This document shows positions 34,101 through 46,742 of a stretch of DNA of 64,000 nucleotides, piece after piece. The translations under genes were made by a program, and so were the position numbers. The notes beneath the pieces were generated by a model. It saw only the letters and a list, made by a program, of their open reading frames with translations. It was not told where the DNA came from and did no database searches. The stretch covers positions 2,782,906-2,846,905 of the forward strand of contig NC_083649.1 of assembly GCF_963576545.1 (NCBI RefSeq), given 5' to 3'. Origin of the DNA: Limanda limanda (taxonomy: Eukaryota > Chordata > Actinopteri > Pleuronectiformes > Pleuronectidae). Numbering within the stretch: position 1 is the first letter of the stretch; every line of letters begins with the position of its first letter.

Positions 34101-35150
34101 TAACATCGAACACAGCAAAAATATTAAGATATTTTTAGTTTCTGTCTTTTGATGCAGGAAGACAAACCTCTTCAAGATATATAGTGCTGCAACATATATA
34201 TATATATATGGGGACACATACGTAAGAATTTAAGTATTGTGCACAAAAATATGCTTTTAAATTTACATTACAGAGGTAAATGCAAATTGTGGCATCGTGC
34301 AAATGCCTCCACTAATGTTATCTGCTGAGACTGTAAAGATTGAAGGATGAATCACATTAACGTCTTCACTCAGCTCCGCCTCTTCCTGTGGAATCAGTCT
34401 GTAAAGCAGTGACCTGTAAATCTGTCTCTGTCAATCAATATGGAAACGATGGCTTTGCTCAGCTTTTCATGGAGAAAAAGCAAATCTCTGGGGAAATAAA
34501 AGGCAAAAAAAGAGGAAAATCCCTCATTCATGAATTCATTTTGACCGTCTGAGTCGCTCATATCGCCGCCGCTTAATGTGGTTTCACGCAGGCGAGGATC
34601 GGAAGCTGTTAAATCCCAAAGAAGCTTCACAACGACAGATTCTGAGGGAGTCGCTCCCAGCTTCAATCAGTGGGGGGGGGGGGGAGGGGGGGGGGTCTGC
34701 AGGTGAAGCAACAATGTGAAATCTTCACCAAAGCAAACGAACACATTTGTGAAGCTACCACGATGATATTTTCTTTTAACTTCTAACTTTTGACTGTAAA
34801 ATCATCGTATTTTATCTCAATAAAGAGAAAGTTAAAAACATTGGACTGAATTCAAAAATCTGGGACCGAAGCTGCAGCTGAATCTCGTGTTTATTATTAT
34901 TCCAAACGCGTCATTTAATCTGTTTGTCTTTCTCCGAGCTCGTGGGGGGAGGGGGGGTTAACTTCATGTACACAGCTGCCTGTCATGTACGAGGGGTGGG
35001 GGGGGCAGTGGCAGAGCAAACACAGCCGAGCTCCGAGCACCTGCAGCAGCAAGAGACTCTTCTTCAGATGGAGCTGGACAGAAATCCAGATGAGAGGGTG
35101 AAGAAGTGAGGGAGTTCCTGAGGAGGGGATCAGTGAAGGTCTATTAGATG
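28101..35150. other. Intergenic stretch, no gene recognised
   Basis: No conserved exon found on either strand. Poly-C tracts occur at about 28597-28612 and 28798-28814, and a poly-G tract at 34673-34694. About 29230-29300 carries CTCCATGTTACCAGATGGGA, which resembles a dispersed fish repeat. Confidence 0.45.
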
Positions 35151-35199
35151 GTAGATGGATGGATGGATGGATGGATGGATGGATGGATGGATGGATGGA
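35147..35199 (+). repeat. (GGAT)n microsatellite
   Basis: About 12 near-perfect GATG/GGAT tetranucleotide units. Confidence 0.95.
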
Positions 35200-35574
35200 G
35201 TCTCGCTGTGGGAGAAAGACTTTTATGTGTCAGTTTAAGGAAAATCATTTGTTTGTGTTGTTGTTATTTGGTAATAAACCGAAAAAAGACAAACCATGAT
35301 TTAGAAGAACAGTTGGTAATAACCTGCGTGTGTCTTCACCAAAATGTGCATTAAACCATGTAACAGCTTTAAAAACACATTTCATACTGAAGCAGCAATG
35401 TCCACCTGCTGGTGGCGCCAGAGGACACACCAGGGCATTATGGGTAATCGGTTCTAAAGTCAGGATCTGTGTGTCTGGATCATTCACCTCAAATAAAACT
35501 GGACAACATGACATCAGCCCAACTATGATTCCTAATTTTCAAGACATATGTTTGGCCTTCCACCTTTATTGATA

Positions 35575-35700
35575 GAAGACGGTAAAATGGAAAGCGAGAG
35601 CGGGTCGGCCACGCAACAAAGGGGCGGGGCTGGAATCAAACCTGCGGCCACTGTGGACGATTTGACTCTAAGAGCTTCCCTCTGTCACTGAGGCAAACAA
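35575..35700 (-). mobile_element. tRNA-derived SINE-like remnant
   Basis: On the - strand it contains GGTTTGATTCC (complement of 35632-35642), a near-match to the RNA polymerase III B box, followed by AGCCCCGCCCC. The arrangement resembles decayed tRNA-related fish SINEs. No A box at a functional distance was seen. Confidence 0.35.
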
Positions 35701-38644
35701 GATGTAAGTGATTTATCTTGGTTTTCTATTAACATCACGTTTCTGTGACTGATACAAAAAGTCCTTTAACTCATCTGCTCATGAGAAATAAGTAGAAATT
35801 AAAACGGGCTCTAACCACAAAGACCCGGACGGACGAGTCCAGCGCCCAATTACCAGAGGCACGCCCCCGGTGCAGCGGAGGGGAAACGACCTGCGGAGGA
35901 ACTCTGAGTCTCAGGAAAGACAAAGAAAGAGAGGGAGGGATGAAGTGAGAGAGCTATGATGACAAAGCAGATTCACTGTTTAAGATTCATGAGAGAAACC
36001 TGCTCCGCCTGAGAAGTGGATTCAGACGAGCCTCCTGTTTCTATTTGGCTTTTTAATATCATGATTATATTCATTCTTCATGACTCAGATAATAAAGAAC
36101 AGAAATAACATGTCAGGCAGCTTTTTATATCTTTATTTATTTCAGATAAACACGTCTCATTAACACTCACGTTTGATTTATGGTTTACTACATTTCTAAA
36201 ATTGGTTGGGAATCAACTCGACAGCCGGGTGGAGGCGGAGCCGCTCGCCGGGCGCTCGGCCCCGAGGGCGTCGTGAGGATTGGATGAGATCCTGCATTAT
36301 TTGAGTTTTATGGATAATAGATTCCAATCTGTAAAACACTCCATTCGCTCTTTGACTTGAAATATCTGGAGTGTCAAGTTGATTAGAAAGACGAGTCTGT
36401 CGTGGGAGGTCTGGAGCCGAAGAGTCACCGGAGCGGAGCCGTGTGATCTTTTCTTTTTATACCGACATTCTGCTCGGCTCTTTTTAAAATTCAGACTTCA
36501 TAATGAGACGTTTCCTCCCGTTTCTCTTTCCCTTCAGCTCTCACGCTGCTGTTTTCACATTTTAAAAAGAAGAAACACACGGATGTGTCTCAGAAAAATA
36601 ATCAGGTTAAGGAATATTTTTGCATTATTACTGGAACAGGTCGGGAGAATGTGACGGGACGACTCCGGATTTCTCTTTCATTCCAGTGTTTGTTGAATTT
36701 TTGGATGAGGAGAAATGTTTAGTCGTAGTTTATAGAGGAACACTAAAATGTAAATTTCATTTGAACACATACATAGAGAAAACTGAGCAGCTTTATCTCT
36801 GTATTCTGCTTTACGGCGGAAAATATTTGGTAAACTTTCATTTCCATGTGATAAAAATGTTGGAATCCATCTGCTCGGTCTTTTATCTGCAGCGTTTATC
36901 GTCCTGAAAGGTCAACTCGCTAGAAATTATTATTACCCTTCATCTTTGGAGGAATTCACGGTCCCCAAAACACCAGCACATCAAAGCTGCTGTTTGTAGG
37001 GAGGCTGGCGGAGGTAGTAAAGTAGGAGATGAGCGGCGTGGACAGGCTGGCTGTGTTTATTGGACACAGAGCAAATCTGGAGGAAGGAGCTGAGTCTATT
37101 TGTCCGATATGAAATCTGCACACCGGTGGTTGAAGAAGCATCAGAAGGAAACAGACGGACAAACAGAGGCAGAATGTGAGCGAGAGACGGACAAACAGAG
37201 CAGGATCAAAGTCTCAGGCTGGAAAACACTGATGTTTCCATGTGTGTGGTCATAACTCTGAGAATGGAGATGGACGGCTGGATGTGGATCAACTTCCAGA
37301 GAACAAACAGCAGAGAGAAGCAGATCCACTCAGTGTCGTTCCTCATGGAGACGGAGGAAGACGCCCACATGCAGCTGGAGGTCGCTCTTCGTGGGAGACG
37401 ACACTCGGAGCCTCGGTTCACACTGAGCTAAGAGCAGGAGAAGCTCTCAGTGGGAACATGTTGTGTAAGTGCAGACCCACAACACGACACACTGTGAGAG
37501 GAGCACACGTGTAGTGAGGCTCTTATGTCTCTTATCACAGTGAGGTTTGGAGACAGTGGGCGGAGCAACACAAAGGACGGTGAGACCACTTAGATGACCA
37601 CAAATCATCTAAATCTTACGCTTCCTGTCCCTGAAAAATGATTCCAACAATATCATATAAAATGAGGATGTGTCGAGGTTGGTTTCATCAAGGTGAAGGA
37701 AACACACTTACTGTAGATGCAATATTAATATTACAACTGCAGTGTGATGTCATGTGTTCTCTTGGGTTTTGGAGAAGGTAACAAGATACTGTTCATGTTA
37801 TTAAAACCAAAAAAAATGTATTTACTCAGTCCTCTTCACCCTCAGAGGACATCGTGTCTGATCTCCAGCTCCACACGGATCTTCATCTTCTTATCTGAAG
37901 AACGTTTTGTTCCGATATAAGTTTCTGTTGATTTACTATCAAACAGTTCAGGTGTTTTTATTGGAAAATACGAGATGATCTCTCCTGCACCTGAAGTTTC
38001 TGTCTTGAAATCATCCGTGTTTCTTCTTTCTCTGTCTCTGTGAAGAAGTGACACTTTAAACCAGTTCACCTTATTCTAGTTCTGTTGGTGTATGAATCCG
38101 AGCTGGTGACTTGTTTTGAGTGATCTCCTCGGCACAGTCATGAAAGTCTAATCACTGGGAGTAAGCGATGCATACTGAGTTCCACTTACTGAACACTACA
38201 GCCCAGTATTATGTAGTGTTTGCATATTTATGCCGTGTGCCGTATAAACATCTCGAGCACAACACAAGCGTGAGAGACTCTTGAGTGTCTAACTGGCTCC
38301 AAGCGATTAGAGGAGGAATAATGGACTTCACCCAGTTTGGATCATGCAGCCACAAACCAGAAGGATAATGTTGCTCCGTGTTTTCATGACGTGTGTTTTT
38401 TAAAAAGTTTACAAATCAACACAGAAGGCGAGAATATTTAATTGTTGTTTCTCTGTCTTGTTATGTTTGTCGACCAAGTCCCGATAAGTCTTCAAACCTT
38501 CACTCTCAGGGGTCGTTAGTCCAATTTTGATTGATCATAATGTGACGATCAGGTGTTATCATCAGTAGTTATCATCTCACATCCACAGGTAACACCCACA
38601 ATCCAATCATAACTACTCATCAAGCCCATCGACAGTGAATGGAA
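35701..38644. other. Intergenic stretch, no gene recognised
   Basis: Unique-looking sequence. Short open frames on both strands (for example 37240-37431) show no domain or splice context. Confidence 0.45.
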
Positions 38645-39190
38645 CGATTTTTTTATTTTTTTTTATTTGACCTTTATTTAACCAGGAAAGTCCCATTGAG
38701 ATTAAAAACCTCTTTTTCGAGGGAGTCCTGTCCAAAAGGCAGCGACAAATAACATATGTACACTCACAATATTACACTCACAACATATAAACAGAAATTA
38801 AAATGATAAAAAACAGTTACAAATAAATTAAAATTCATAAAAAACATCTGCAAGTAAAAGAAGAGGTCTGAAATGATCTCATCGTAGATTTAAAAGCGTT
38901 CAAAGAAATCATTTCGGTTAATTTAAAATCTTTTTGCAGCCAGTTCCATGTGGTGGGAGCAGAGTGGACGAATGCCCTTTTTCCTGATTCAGTGCGGGCC
39001 AATGGAACTAACATAAGCATCTGATTGTTTGAGCGCAGACTGTAAGAAGCAACACTTTTCTGTGTGATTAAATTACAAATATATGATGGCAGTAGCCCAA
39101 GCATGGCCTTATAAATAAAAGTGCACCAATGTCCCAGCCTCCTGGTGGACAAAGAGGGCCAACCCACTCGAGAATACAATTCACAGTGAT
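38645..39190 (-). mobile_element. 3' end of a non-LTR retrotransposon with ORF2 C-terminus
   Basis: The - strand frame within 39190-38835 encodes RRLGHWCTFIYKAMLGLLPSY, then YSLRSN, LVPLARTESGKRAFVHSAPTTWN and a final FKSTMRSF segment. This is the usual C-terminal block of several fish LINE ORF2 proteins (Rex/CR1/I-type). The 3' UTR ends in TTTAATCTCAATGGGACTTTCCTGGTTAAATAAAGGTC and an A-rich tail at 38645-38675. It is 5'-truncated, and I cannot fix the clade. Confidence 0.7.
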
Positions 39191-40570
39191 GGGTCAGGGT
39201 CGATGGATCTCTGAAGGATCCTGTGTTTCCTTGCTGGAGAATCACAGAGGTTCCTCACTGACTCTTGTTTGTGTTTTGTGTGGAGAGACTTTTGACTCTG
39301 TGTGTTAAAAGGCTGAAGCCGGCTCGAGGCAGAATGTAAGATGGAGTCTGGGCCCAGATGTCGTCTGTCTACACCCAAAATATGGAGTAATTCATCAGAC
39401 CCCAGCCGATGGGTCTGGGTTGGTTAATCACTAAACTCTGGAGAAGCAGTGAACAGTAAAACACAGGACAAAACTGAAAACCTGTCTCCATTCTGTCGGT
39501 GCATCGTTTGGGAGAGAAAGTGAATCTAAAGCAACCGGCTGAGCCTTCGATGCACAAAATAAAGGAAACACATACCCGAGGAAACGGTGACATCACTGCA
39601 GAGACACCATGGCACCAACTGCTCGAGGGTCAGACCCGACATCAGAGAGCGACAGGAACCAACAGGAGGTCGGGGGGAAGGCTGAGAACACAGCAGACTT
39701 TCAACTGGGATGATGGGACCCATCCTCTGTCCTGCAGGTGGGATCTGGGCCCAGTCGGGCTTCAGGGCAGCAGCAGGCCTCACCCAGAGAAAAGTGGAGG
39801 TATCACAGACACTGCCAGGTGGTCGAGCACCTGAGAGACGGAGCAGAGCTGCAGCCGAAGAGTTCAGTGCAAATACAGAGAGAATAAAGAGTGAATCAAA
39901 TGCAGAGGAGAAGATTCACAGAGGGCTCTGGTCCAGGAACAGCTCCGGGAACATTACAGGCTAATCCGTCCTTCTCGGCCAGTTACAGCACGAGTCTGAG
40001 GGAATAGTGATGGTGCATAATTAATTCATACACAAAGACAGCAGGCTCCATTACAGTCAACACAGAAGGCTCCCTGCACGGAGAAATGTTTGATTTGGCC
40101 GGAACACAAACACACATGTGTTGTCGTGACAAAGTCCAGCTGGAAGAGTTTGGTTCATCAAATGAATAAATGAATGAGTTCAAATCTGATTCCAGTTGGA
40201 GGCATCAGAGCTTTCCAGTGTTGAATCTGGCAACGCACAACAACAGGTTCATTTATTCACCACGACAACAAAGAGAATTATAAATACATACAACACAATT
40301 TGCATCATGCAGAGTTTGTCGTGTGCCAATGGCCAGTGACCACAAACACACAAACACACAAACACACAAACACAAAAACACACAAACACACAAACACACA
40401 AACACACACAGTTGTGTCTCCGTCACTTCAGAGCACTTTACATTGATTTACATTAATTTCCTGTGTGAATCTAAATCTCATCGTAAAGCTTTAAAAAACT
40501 AAAAAGTTCATGATTTACACTTTGGTTTTTATATCATCACATAACTAATTAAACCAAACTGATCAGTAAC
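39191..40570. other. Intergenic stretch, no gene recognised
   Basis: Only a short (CACAAA)n stretch at about 40349-40410 stands out. The overlapping open frames at 39499-39964 have no family features. Confidence 0.45.
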
Positions 40571-40572
40571 AG

Positions 40573-40690
40573 GAACATTTGAACATTTGAACATTTGAAC
40601 ATTTGAACATTTGAACATTTGAACATTTGAACATTTGAACATTTGAACATTTGAACATTTGAACATTTGAACATTTGAACATTTGAACAA
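40573..40690 (+). repeat. Period-8 tandem repeat (GAACATTT)n
   Basis: About 14 perfect 8-bp units with almost no divergence, ending in GAACAATTG. Confidence 0.97.
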
Positions 40691-40833
40691 TTGATTTGAT
40701 CAGTGTGATAAGAACTTCCTGAAATGACAGAAACCATCTTTGACAAACCTTTACTTAACAAATCCTTTTAGATTATGGTTTGGTCCTTGTCCCATCTGCT
40801 AACATGGAGGAGGAGGGGATTATGACTCCCCAC

Positions 40834-40838
<5 letters not shown>

Positions 40839-40879
<41 letters not shown>

Positions 40880-40893
40880 ACACACAGACACAC
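40839..40893 (+). repeat. (CA)n microsatellite
   Basis: About 50 bp of CA with one T and one G interruption. Confidence 0.95.
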
Positions 40894-43800
40894 ATTAATA
40901 AAACACTAAAGTTCATCCTGTAAGTTCTATAACTGTTTAAAACTTCCTCACTTCCATTCAACTCTGGTCAAACTCAGTCTCTAAACTGAAACGGCCTCCT
41001 GTGACGTGAGGAGAAGTCAGAGCTTCAGAATCCATCAGCGTTGGGGGGGGGGCGGCGCCCTCGTGACCCTCAACAAACAAATCAAACAATCTCACCGCTC
41101 GGCTCCGTCTGTCGCTTCCAATCCGTCAATCACACACACTTCACTCTGAGAGGATTCTCTCCTGTCGCTCAGACTCCAGACTCGGTGGTTCTATAAATCC
41201 AGAGGAGCTGGAATAGATATGAAGAGAAAAAGCAGTTTGTCCTCCCGTGTTTCCTCTTGAGCTCCCTGAGCTGAAGCTGAACAATCACAGCCTTTAGAAA
41301 GTTAGACAATCCAGCTTCTCTCCCACTTTCCTCTCAGAGATCCGGCCTGAAATGAATCCGCTCAGTCTGCAGCCGGGGAAACGATCGCTTCTCTGGTGAA
41401 GTGTAACCTCTTGACCTTTGGTGACAAGAAGAACAGGAGCTTTCACACATCGATCGTTTGTGAGAACTGTTCCTCCGGCCACTTTACAGAAAGTAGGAAA
41501 GAGCAGCGAGTGGGTTTCATTACGTGAGAAGCCTTTTTCCTCCTCTGTGTTTGATGAATTATTAGATTTATGGTCTGTTTGACTCTAAATGATCATAATT
41601 CACTAAATGATCATCAGCTGTTTGAAGAAGACTTGAAACTAGAGACTCAGACAGAAACTCCTCAATGTTTACTGACGTTATAAAGTGAGAAGTGGAATCA
41701 CTTTCTCATAGAAACATCTAACAATACATATCAATACAATATAAAAGTGTTTTTGATGCTGAAAAGGATAATTAAATATATAATCTATCACAGAAGGCGA
41801 AATATACAGATCAGATATTTCAGATATATTACTTTTATTAATTCAGTGGAAAATTCTCAATAGTGATGAGTCATTTTTCTGCTTTTTAAATTAGATTTAA
41901 ATTCATTCAAGAGAAAGAGTTCTTAAGTAAATTGTGGAATTAACAAATGTTTCAATAATGAGATCAAACCAAATGTCTTAATGTCTACTGAGGTAGAAGC
42001 TGGAAATGAAAGGATTTTTAAAAATATATATCTTTGACCTTTAACCTTAATTGACAGGGCAGACTTGAGCAAAGGGCCGAGTCGCATCTGAACCTGAAAC
42101 ATAACACAAGTCATTATTTAGAAGGAAGAAGGACAAACACTCTTCATATGTTTCTTCTGTTTCGGACACAGAAGAAACATCAGACTGTTCTTCGTTCTTT
42201 CCTCTGAGGTCACGTGATCAGAGCCGAGCTCGGTCTCACCCGCTCAGCTCGGAGGTGACAGTTCATGTATTAGTTTTTTCCTTTTCATTTCAGATAAATC
42301 AAACTTCGTGAAAAGTAATTTCCCCCAAAGTCTGACTGTCACTTACAGAGAAGGAAACGGCTGACCCCTGGTCTCGACCTCTGACGGCTCCGTGACTCAT
42401 GATTGCAGGGCTGATTCGATCTCTTTCCTGTGACCTCTGACCTCTCACAGCAAAACAAATCCTGATTTCTAAACCAGTCGAGCATCAGACTAATCTCTGA
42501 GGATGCTCGACTTTGACAGGCATGCACATACAGAGCAGGAATAATGATTATGAGTTAACTGAAGATTAGCTGCATTGTTTAACAGAGTGGACTTGAACCC
42601 GACTCGCTGCTAATCCTGAGAGAGAGAGAGAGGGAGAGAGAGAGAGAGAGAACAGCTCCCTCCATCTGCACCAGCCCGCCTTGTGACAATTCAATCTGTT
42701 CTGCGTCTCCCTGCATGAATTATGGATAAACCCTGCAACGTGTGATTGTGTTGTGGATTTACACTTCATAACTCCTCGGCTGCGGCCGTGAAAGAGGCTG
42801 GAATGAAAAGAGAAATCAAGGTAATTCACCGAGCATAAAGCAAATGAAATGCCAGTATTATTATCATCTGATGGCAGCCGATGGACTTCTGTGCTGGAAG
42901 CCATTAGCACAGCTCATTCAGAGAGGGCCAGAGAGACCCCCCCCCCCCCATAAGCAATTACTGGAGCGTCATTCTGTCTCAGTGAACCGAGCTGGAAGAT
43001 CTGCTCCTCCAGGTCAAATCAACAGGAAGATGTCACCAAGGAATCTTTAGTATATATTAATGCACAGCAGTAAAGTTGAACTATGTTTTCTCTACATATG
43101 TCTGACTTCCTCCCTCAGTTACAGACAAACACACTGAGGTTAATCTCTCTTATTAACTGTATCTGACCTGTGATCCGGCCGAATACCCAGAATGCACCTT
43201 GCCTCTCGCCCGGTGTCCCTGGGCTCCAGCTCCTATATAGATTAATAACCTCAGCTTTAAACTATGCTCCTTTTCATCGGAAGTCTAAAATGATGTATAG
43301 TAGGAATTAAGACATATATAATTCAATATCTAAATAAAGATAGTGATGAGAGTTGCAATAATTGTGTAAATCGCCAAAACAGATGATTTGTCTTTCTACA
43401 ATGTGGAACCACGGAAACTATCGGTATCAGCACTAAAGAAGCAAAACATAACTTTAATAAAAGAAACCACAGTGGGATGTTACTGGTCCAGACTCCAGTC
43501 TACTGGTTAAACTGGTGTGTTGTGCTCCAGAAGAAGAGTCGGACAAAAACCTTCTGGTCAACTGAGAGAAAAGTACAGATGCTGAGATGCCAAGTTGTGC
43601 GGATTAAAACACATAGAGTGAAAATAATCATAAGAGTTTCAATCTTTTTTAACGACTCTTTTAACCACAATGAATTCTTGTGTTTAGTTATGTTCAGTTA
43701 TTTATACAGAAGAAAGGATGAACTGAGAGACACCAAATTTAAAGTTAGATCATTCGGGGAAAGAATATTTTCTTTATTTAGCAGAAACCATCCAGTTCTC

Positions 43801-44890
43801 AGCTGTGATAATATTTAATATCCAGAGTCTCCAGTCAATTCACTGTTTAATCAAGTCATTATATTTATTGCCTCTGTTTGCCGGTGTAGCCTTGAGGAAA
43901 AGCTGCAGGAGTGAGACGAGGACGTGACGTAGACTGAAAGTAACACAAGGACAAAGAAACACACAACAACCACTCGTCTGTTTGTTGTGAACAAAACACG
44001 CAAAGATGAAAAGGGACATTTTACTGCAAAGCTGTAAAAGTGTTGATTGGACTCATTTGTCTCTTATTGTGCACTGCTGCACAATAAATTAAAACTATCA
44101 CAATGTCTTTCTTTAAAATCTATTTTAAAGCCTTTTCATTTTGATTTGCACACCTCAGGGACATTAATGGACGGTTCAGAAAAAGGACAAAGACCTGAGA
44201 TGATAAATACAAGTTTCTCATCATGTTTAAATTCTTAAACATGATGTCAGAAACATTACAGCCTCAGCAGGAGAGAAGTTTCATTTCATATCAACATTGA
44301 GACCAGATCCTCTCTGTGATCCCGCCAAGTCTCGGTTCAAAATGAAAAACCGCATCAAGCTGCTGTCGAGGAAATCAGAAAACAAAAGGAGTGTCAGTGT
44401 TTTACCCTTCAAAACAAAAGCATGGAGCTTTGGAGAGGAGAGGGGGTCGGAGCTGCACGAGAAGAACAATATTCAGTGAAGAGTTGAAACTGTGAAACCG
44501 TTCAAGAGATTTCCAGATGTCAGAGTCTCTGAAGTCCAACGTGATGTAACGTCCAAAAACAGAAAGACGACCACAGAAGAACACAGAGGAAAAATATCAT
44601 AATGAAGAAAAAATGTATATGAACTTTGCAGAGTCTGACCTGACAAAGTGTGAAACCCTGTTTGTGACTTCCTGTGTAATTCAGCACAGTATGAGGCATT
44701 TTTTAATGATCTAATGATTATCATTCATAATTTCTTACCACTTTCTTACTTCTCTGTTTTTATGCACTTTAATATATGTATTCTTATTTATTTTTTTATT
44801 TCCTTTTCTTTTAAATGTTATTTTAACATCTTCTTATATTTTTTATGTCTTCTCTTCTTATTTGAATAACATTTTAACACGTTTTTAACA
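40894..44890. other. Intergenic stretch upstream of galnt10, no gene recognised
   Basis: No exon recognised. Contains a short (GA)n at about 42619-42652 and homopolymer G/C tracts near 41044 and 42940. The remainder is unique-looking AT-rich sequence. Confidence 0.45.
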
Positions 44891-45290
44891 TGTCATATCG
44901 TGTGTGAAGCACTTTGAGCTGCATTTCTTGTATGAAAGGTTCTATACAAATAAGGGTTATTATTATTATCTTAACTTTATGGTGCACAACTGTTACTGCT
45001 CTCTATCTCCTCTCCTCTCCCTCTTTTCTCTCTCTCCTCTCTCCCCCTCTTTTCTCTCTCTCCTCTCTCCCCCTCTCTTCTCTCTCTTCTCTCTTCCCCA
45101 TCTTTCTCTGCTCACCAACCGGTCGAGTCAGCCATTGTCCACGTTGAATCTGGTTCAAGAGGTTTCTCTCTCGTTGTTGGAATTTTTGGTTTCTCTAGAT
45201 TATTTTAGATTTTTACCTTATATGTAAAGAGCCTTAAGATAATATATATTTAAAGATCTGGCGCTATACAAATCAAACTGAATTGAATTA
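44891..45290 (+). mobile_element. Two nested L2/SINE-like 3' tails with a CTCT stretch
   Basis: GAAGCACTTTGAGCTGCATTTC with TATACAAATAA and TTATTATTATT (44907-44969) is a typical fish L2/SINE tail. A CT-rich run (45000-45105) follows. Next is CCGGTCGAGTCAGCC and a second tail, GGCGCTATACAAATCAAACTGAATTGAATT, ending near 45290. Both are decayed and lie just upstream of galnt10 exon 1. Confidence 0.6.
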
Positions 45291-45360
45291 TTACATCTCT
45301 TTCTCTCTCTTCTTCTTCAAACTACCCTGTGAGTTTATGTAGTCTTATTTTGAAAGTCCT

Positions 45361-45407
45361 GCCCGGACGTCGTGTATGATTGCTTGTTTCCTGCAGCTTG
45401 AACACAG

Positions 45408-45438
<31 letters not shown>

Positions 45439-45540
45439 CTCCTCCTCTTCCATGTCTACAAGTGGAAGTTGTCTGGACTCGGGACTCGTCAGTCTCCTCC
45501 TGCTGCTGCTCCTGCTGCTCCTGCTGCTCCTCCCTTGGAC
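45361..45540 (+). promoter_or_regulatory. galnt10: galnt10 5' leader with TCC and CTG runs
   Basis: Directly upstream of the start codon lie a (TCC)n stretch (45411-45450) and repeated CTGCTGCTC units (about 45497-45532). No TATA box is evident. TTGCTTGTTTCCTGCAG ending at 45396 is a good 3' splice-site match, so the start-codon exon may begin at 45397 with a further leader exon upstream. An in-frame ATG at 45376 with no intervening stop would add 55 residues, but that extension is low-complexity and outside the family. Confidence 0.4.
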
Positions 45541-45699
45541 ATGAGGCGGAAGGAGAAGCGGCTGCTGCAGCTCGCCGGGCTGCTGCTGGCGGCGCTGCTC
45601 TTCCTCCCCAACGTGGGGCTGTGGTCTCTGTACCGGGACCGGCTGCTGGACCCGTCCCCGGACCCGGTGTCCGCTCCGGGACGACTGCCCCCCGTGCAG
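45541..45699 (+). CDS. galnt10: galnt10 exon 1: cytosolic tail, Golgi anchor, start of stem
   Basis: Polypeptide N-acetylgalactosaminyltransferase 10 is a type II Golgi membrane enzyme. It transfers GalNAc from UDP-GalNAc to Ser/Thr of (glyco)peptides to start mucin-type O-glycans. This exon gives 53 codons: a basic cytosolic tail MRRKEKRLLQ, a hydrophobic anchor at about residues 9-28 ending LPNVGLW, then a Pro-rich stem start. The MRRKEKRLLQ and LPNVGLW-x-LYR signature is what I recall for GALNT10 and no other family member. ATG 45541 has G at -3 and matches the family start. The exon ends at CAG with GTGAGAGG donor at 45700, phase 0. The exon is GC-rich against AT-rich surroundings, as at a CpG-island promoter. 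Confidence 0.9.
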
Positions 45700-45871
45700 G
45701 TGAGAGGAGCTCGGTTCTGATCCGGTTTCTTGTGACCTTCAGCGGGTCCGGAGAGAAACGCGGATTCTCCGGTTTCCTCCTCATCGGCTCATTAGTCGGT
45801 TTCTGCTCAATCCTGCGTCACATGGAACAAGGAGCTGGTGGATGTGACTGCTCCTGGGTCAGTGGTCACAC

Positions 45872-45935
45872 GGGGAGACGGTGGTAGAGCGGGTGTGCGC
45901 GGGTTCGATTCCTCCACACACACACTGTATGTACT
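45872..45935 (+). mobile_element. Collapsed tRNA-like SINE fragment
   Basis: TGGTAGAGCGG (45882-45892) fits the A-box consensus and GGTTCGATTCC (45902-45912) is a perfect B box. They are only about 9 bp apart instead of the usual 30 or more, so this is an internally deleted tRNA-derived SINE, not a tRNA gene. Confidence 0.5.
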
Positions 45936-46036
45936 GTACAGTTCAGCACCACGGAGAGCTCCTCTGTCCGCGGCCCGGGTTCAGCACCACGGAGAGCGAC
46001 AGCGCGGCTTTCACTAACCTGCAGGAAGAAGTGGAG

Positions 46037-46564
46037 AAAGAAAGATAGAGAGATATAGATGTATAGATATATAGATATAAGTGTATATATAGGTATCTAT
46101 AGATATAGATATAGATATACAGATATCTATACAGATAGATGGATCGATAGATATAGATATAGAGATAGAGATAGATATCGGTATCCATATAGAGGTAGAT
46201 ATATCAATATAGATATAGAGATAGATATAGAGATAGATATAAAGATATATAGATATAAGTGATATATATGAATGGATCGATATATATAGATTTAGTTATA
46301 GAGATGATATATATATATATAGATATTTAGATATTGATATAAATATAGATGGATATAGAGATATATAGATAAAGATATATATAGATGGATAGATAGATAG
46401 ATATATAGATATATAGATAGTTAGATAGTTAGATAGATAGATATAGATATAGATATAGATGTAAATATAGATAGATGCATACATAGTTAGATATATATAT
46501 AGATGTAGATAGATAGATGGATAAATAGAGGGGTAGATATAACAATATAAAGATTTATAGATAT

Positions 46565-46640
<76 letters not shown>

Positions 46641-46646
46641 GAAGAT

Positions 46647-46740
<94 letters not shown>
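46037..46740 (+). repeat. 0.7-kb GATA/ATAG array
   Basis: Degenerate (GATATA/GATA)n from 46037 to about 46555, then near-perfect (GATA)n to 46740 with one interruption near 46641. Purity increases toward the right, suggesting recent growth there. Confidence 0.97.

Positions 46741-46742
<2 letters not shown>

Noticed and set aside
40573..40690. CRISPR-like regular direct repeat
   Set aside because: Units are contiguous 8-mers without spacers, and the genome is eukaryotic.
45462..45887. 141-codon frame overlapping galnt10 exon 1
   Set aside because: Different frame from the recognisable galnt10 protein, reads through the splice donor, and has GC-rich shadow composition.
45882..45912. Functional tRNA gene
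   Set aside because: A and B boxes are only about 9 bp apart and there is no acceptor stem or anticodon loop.
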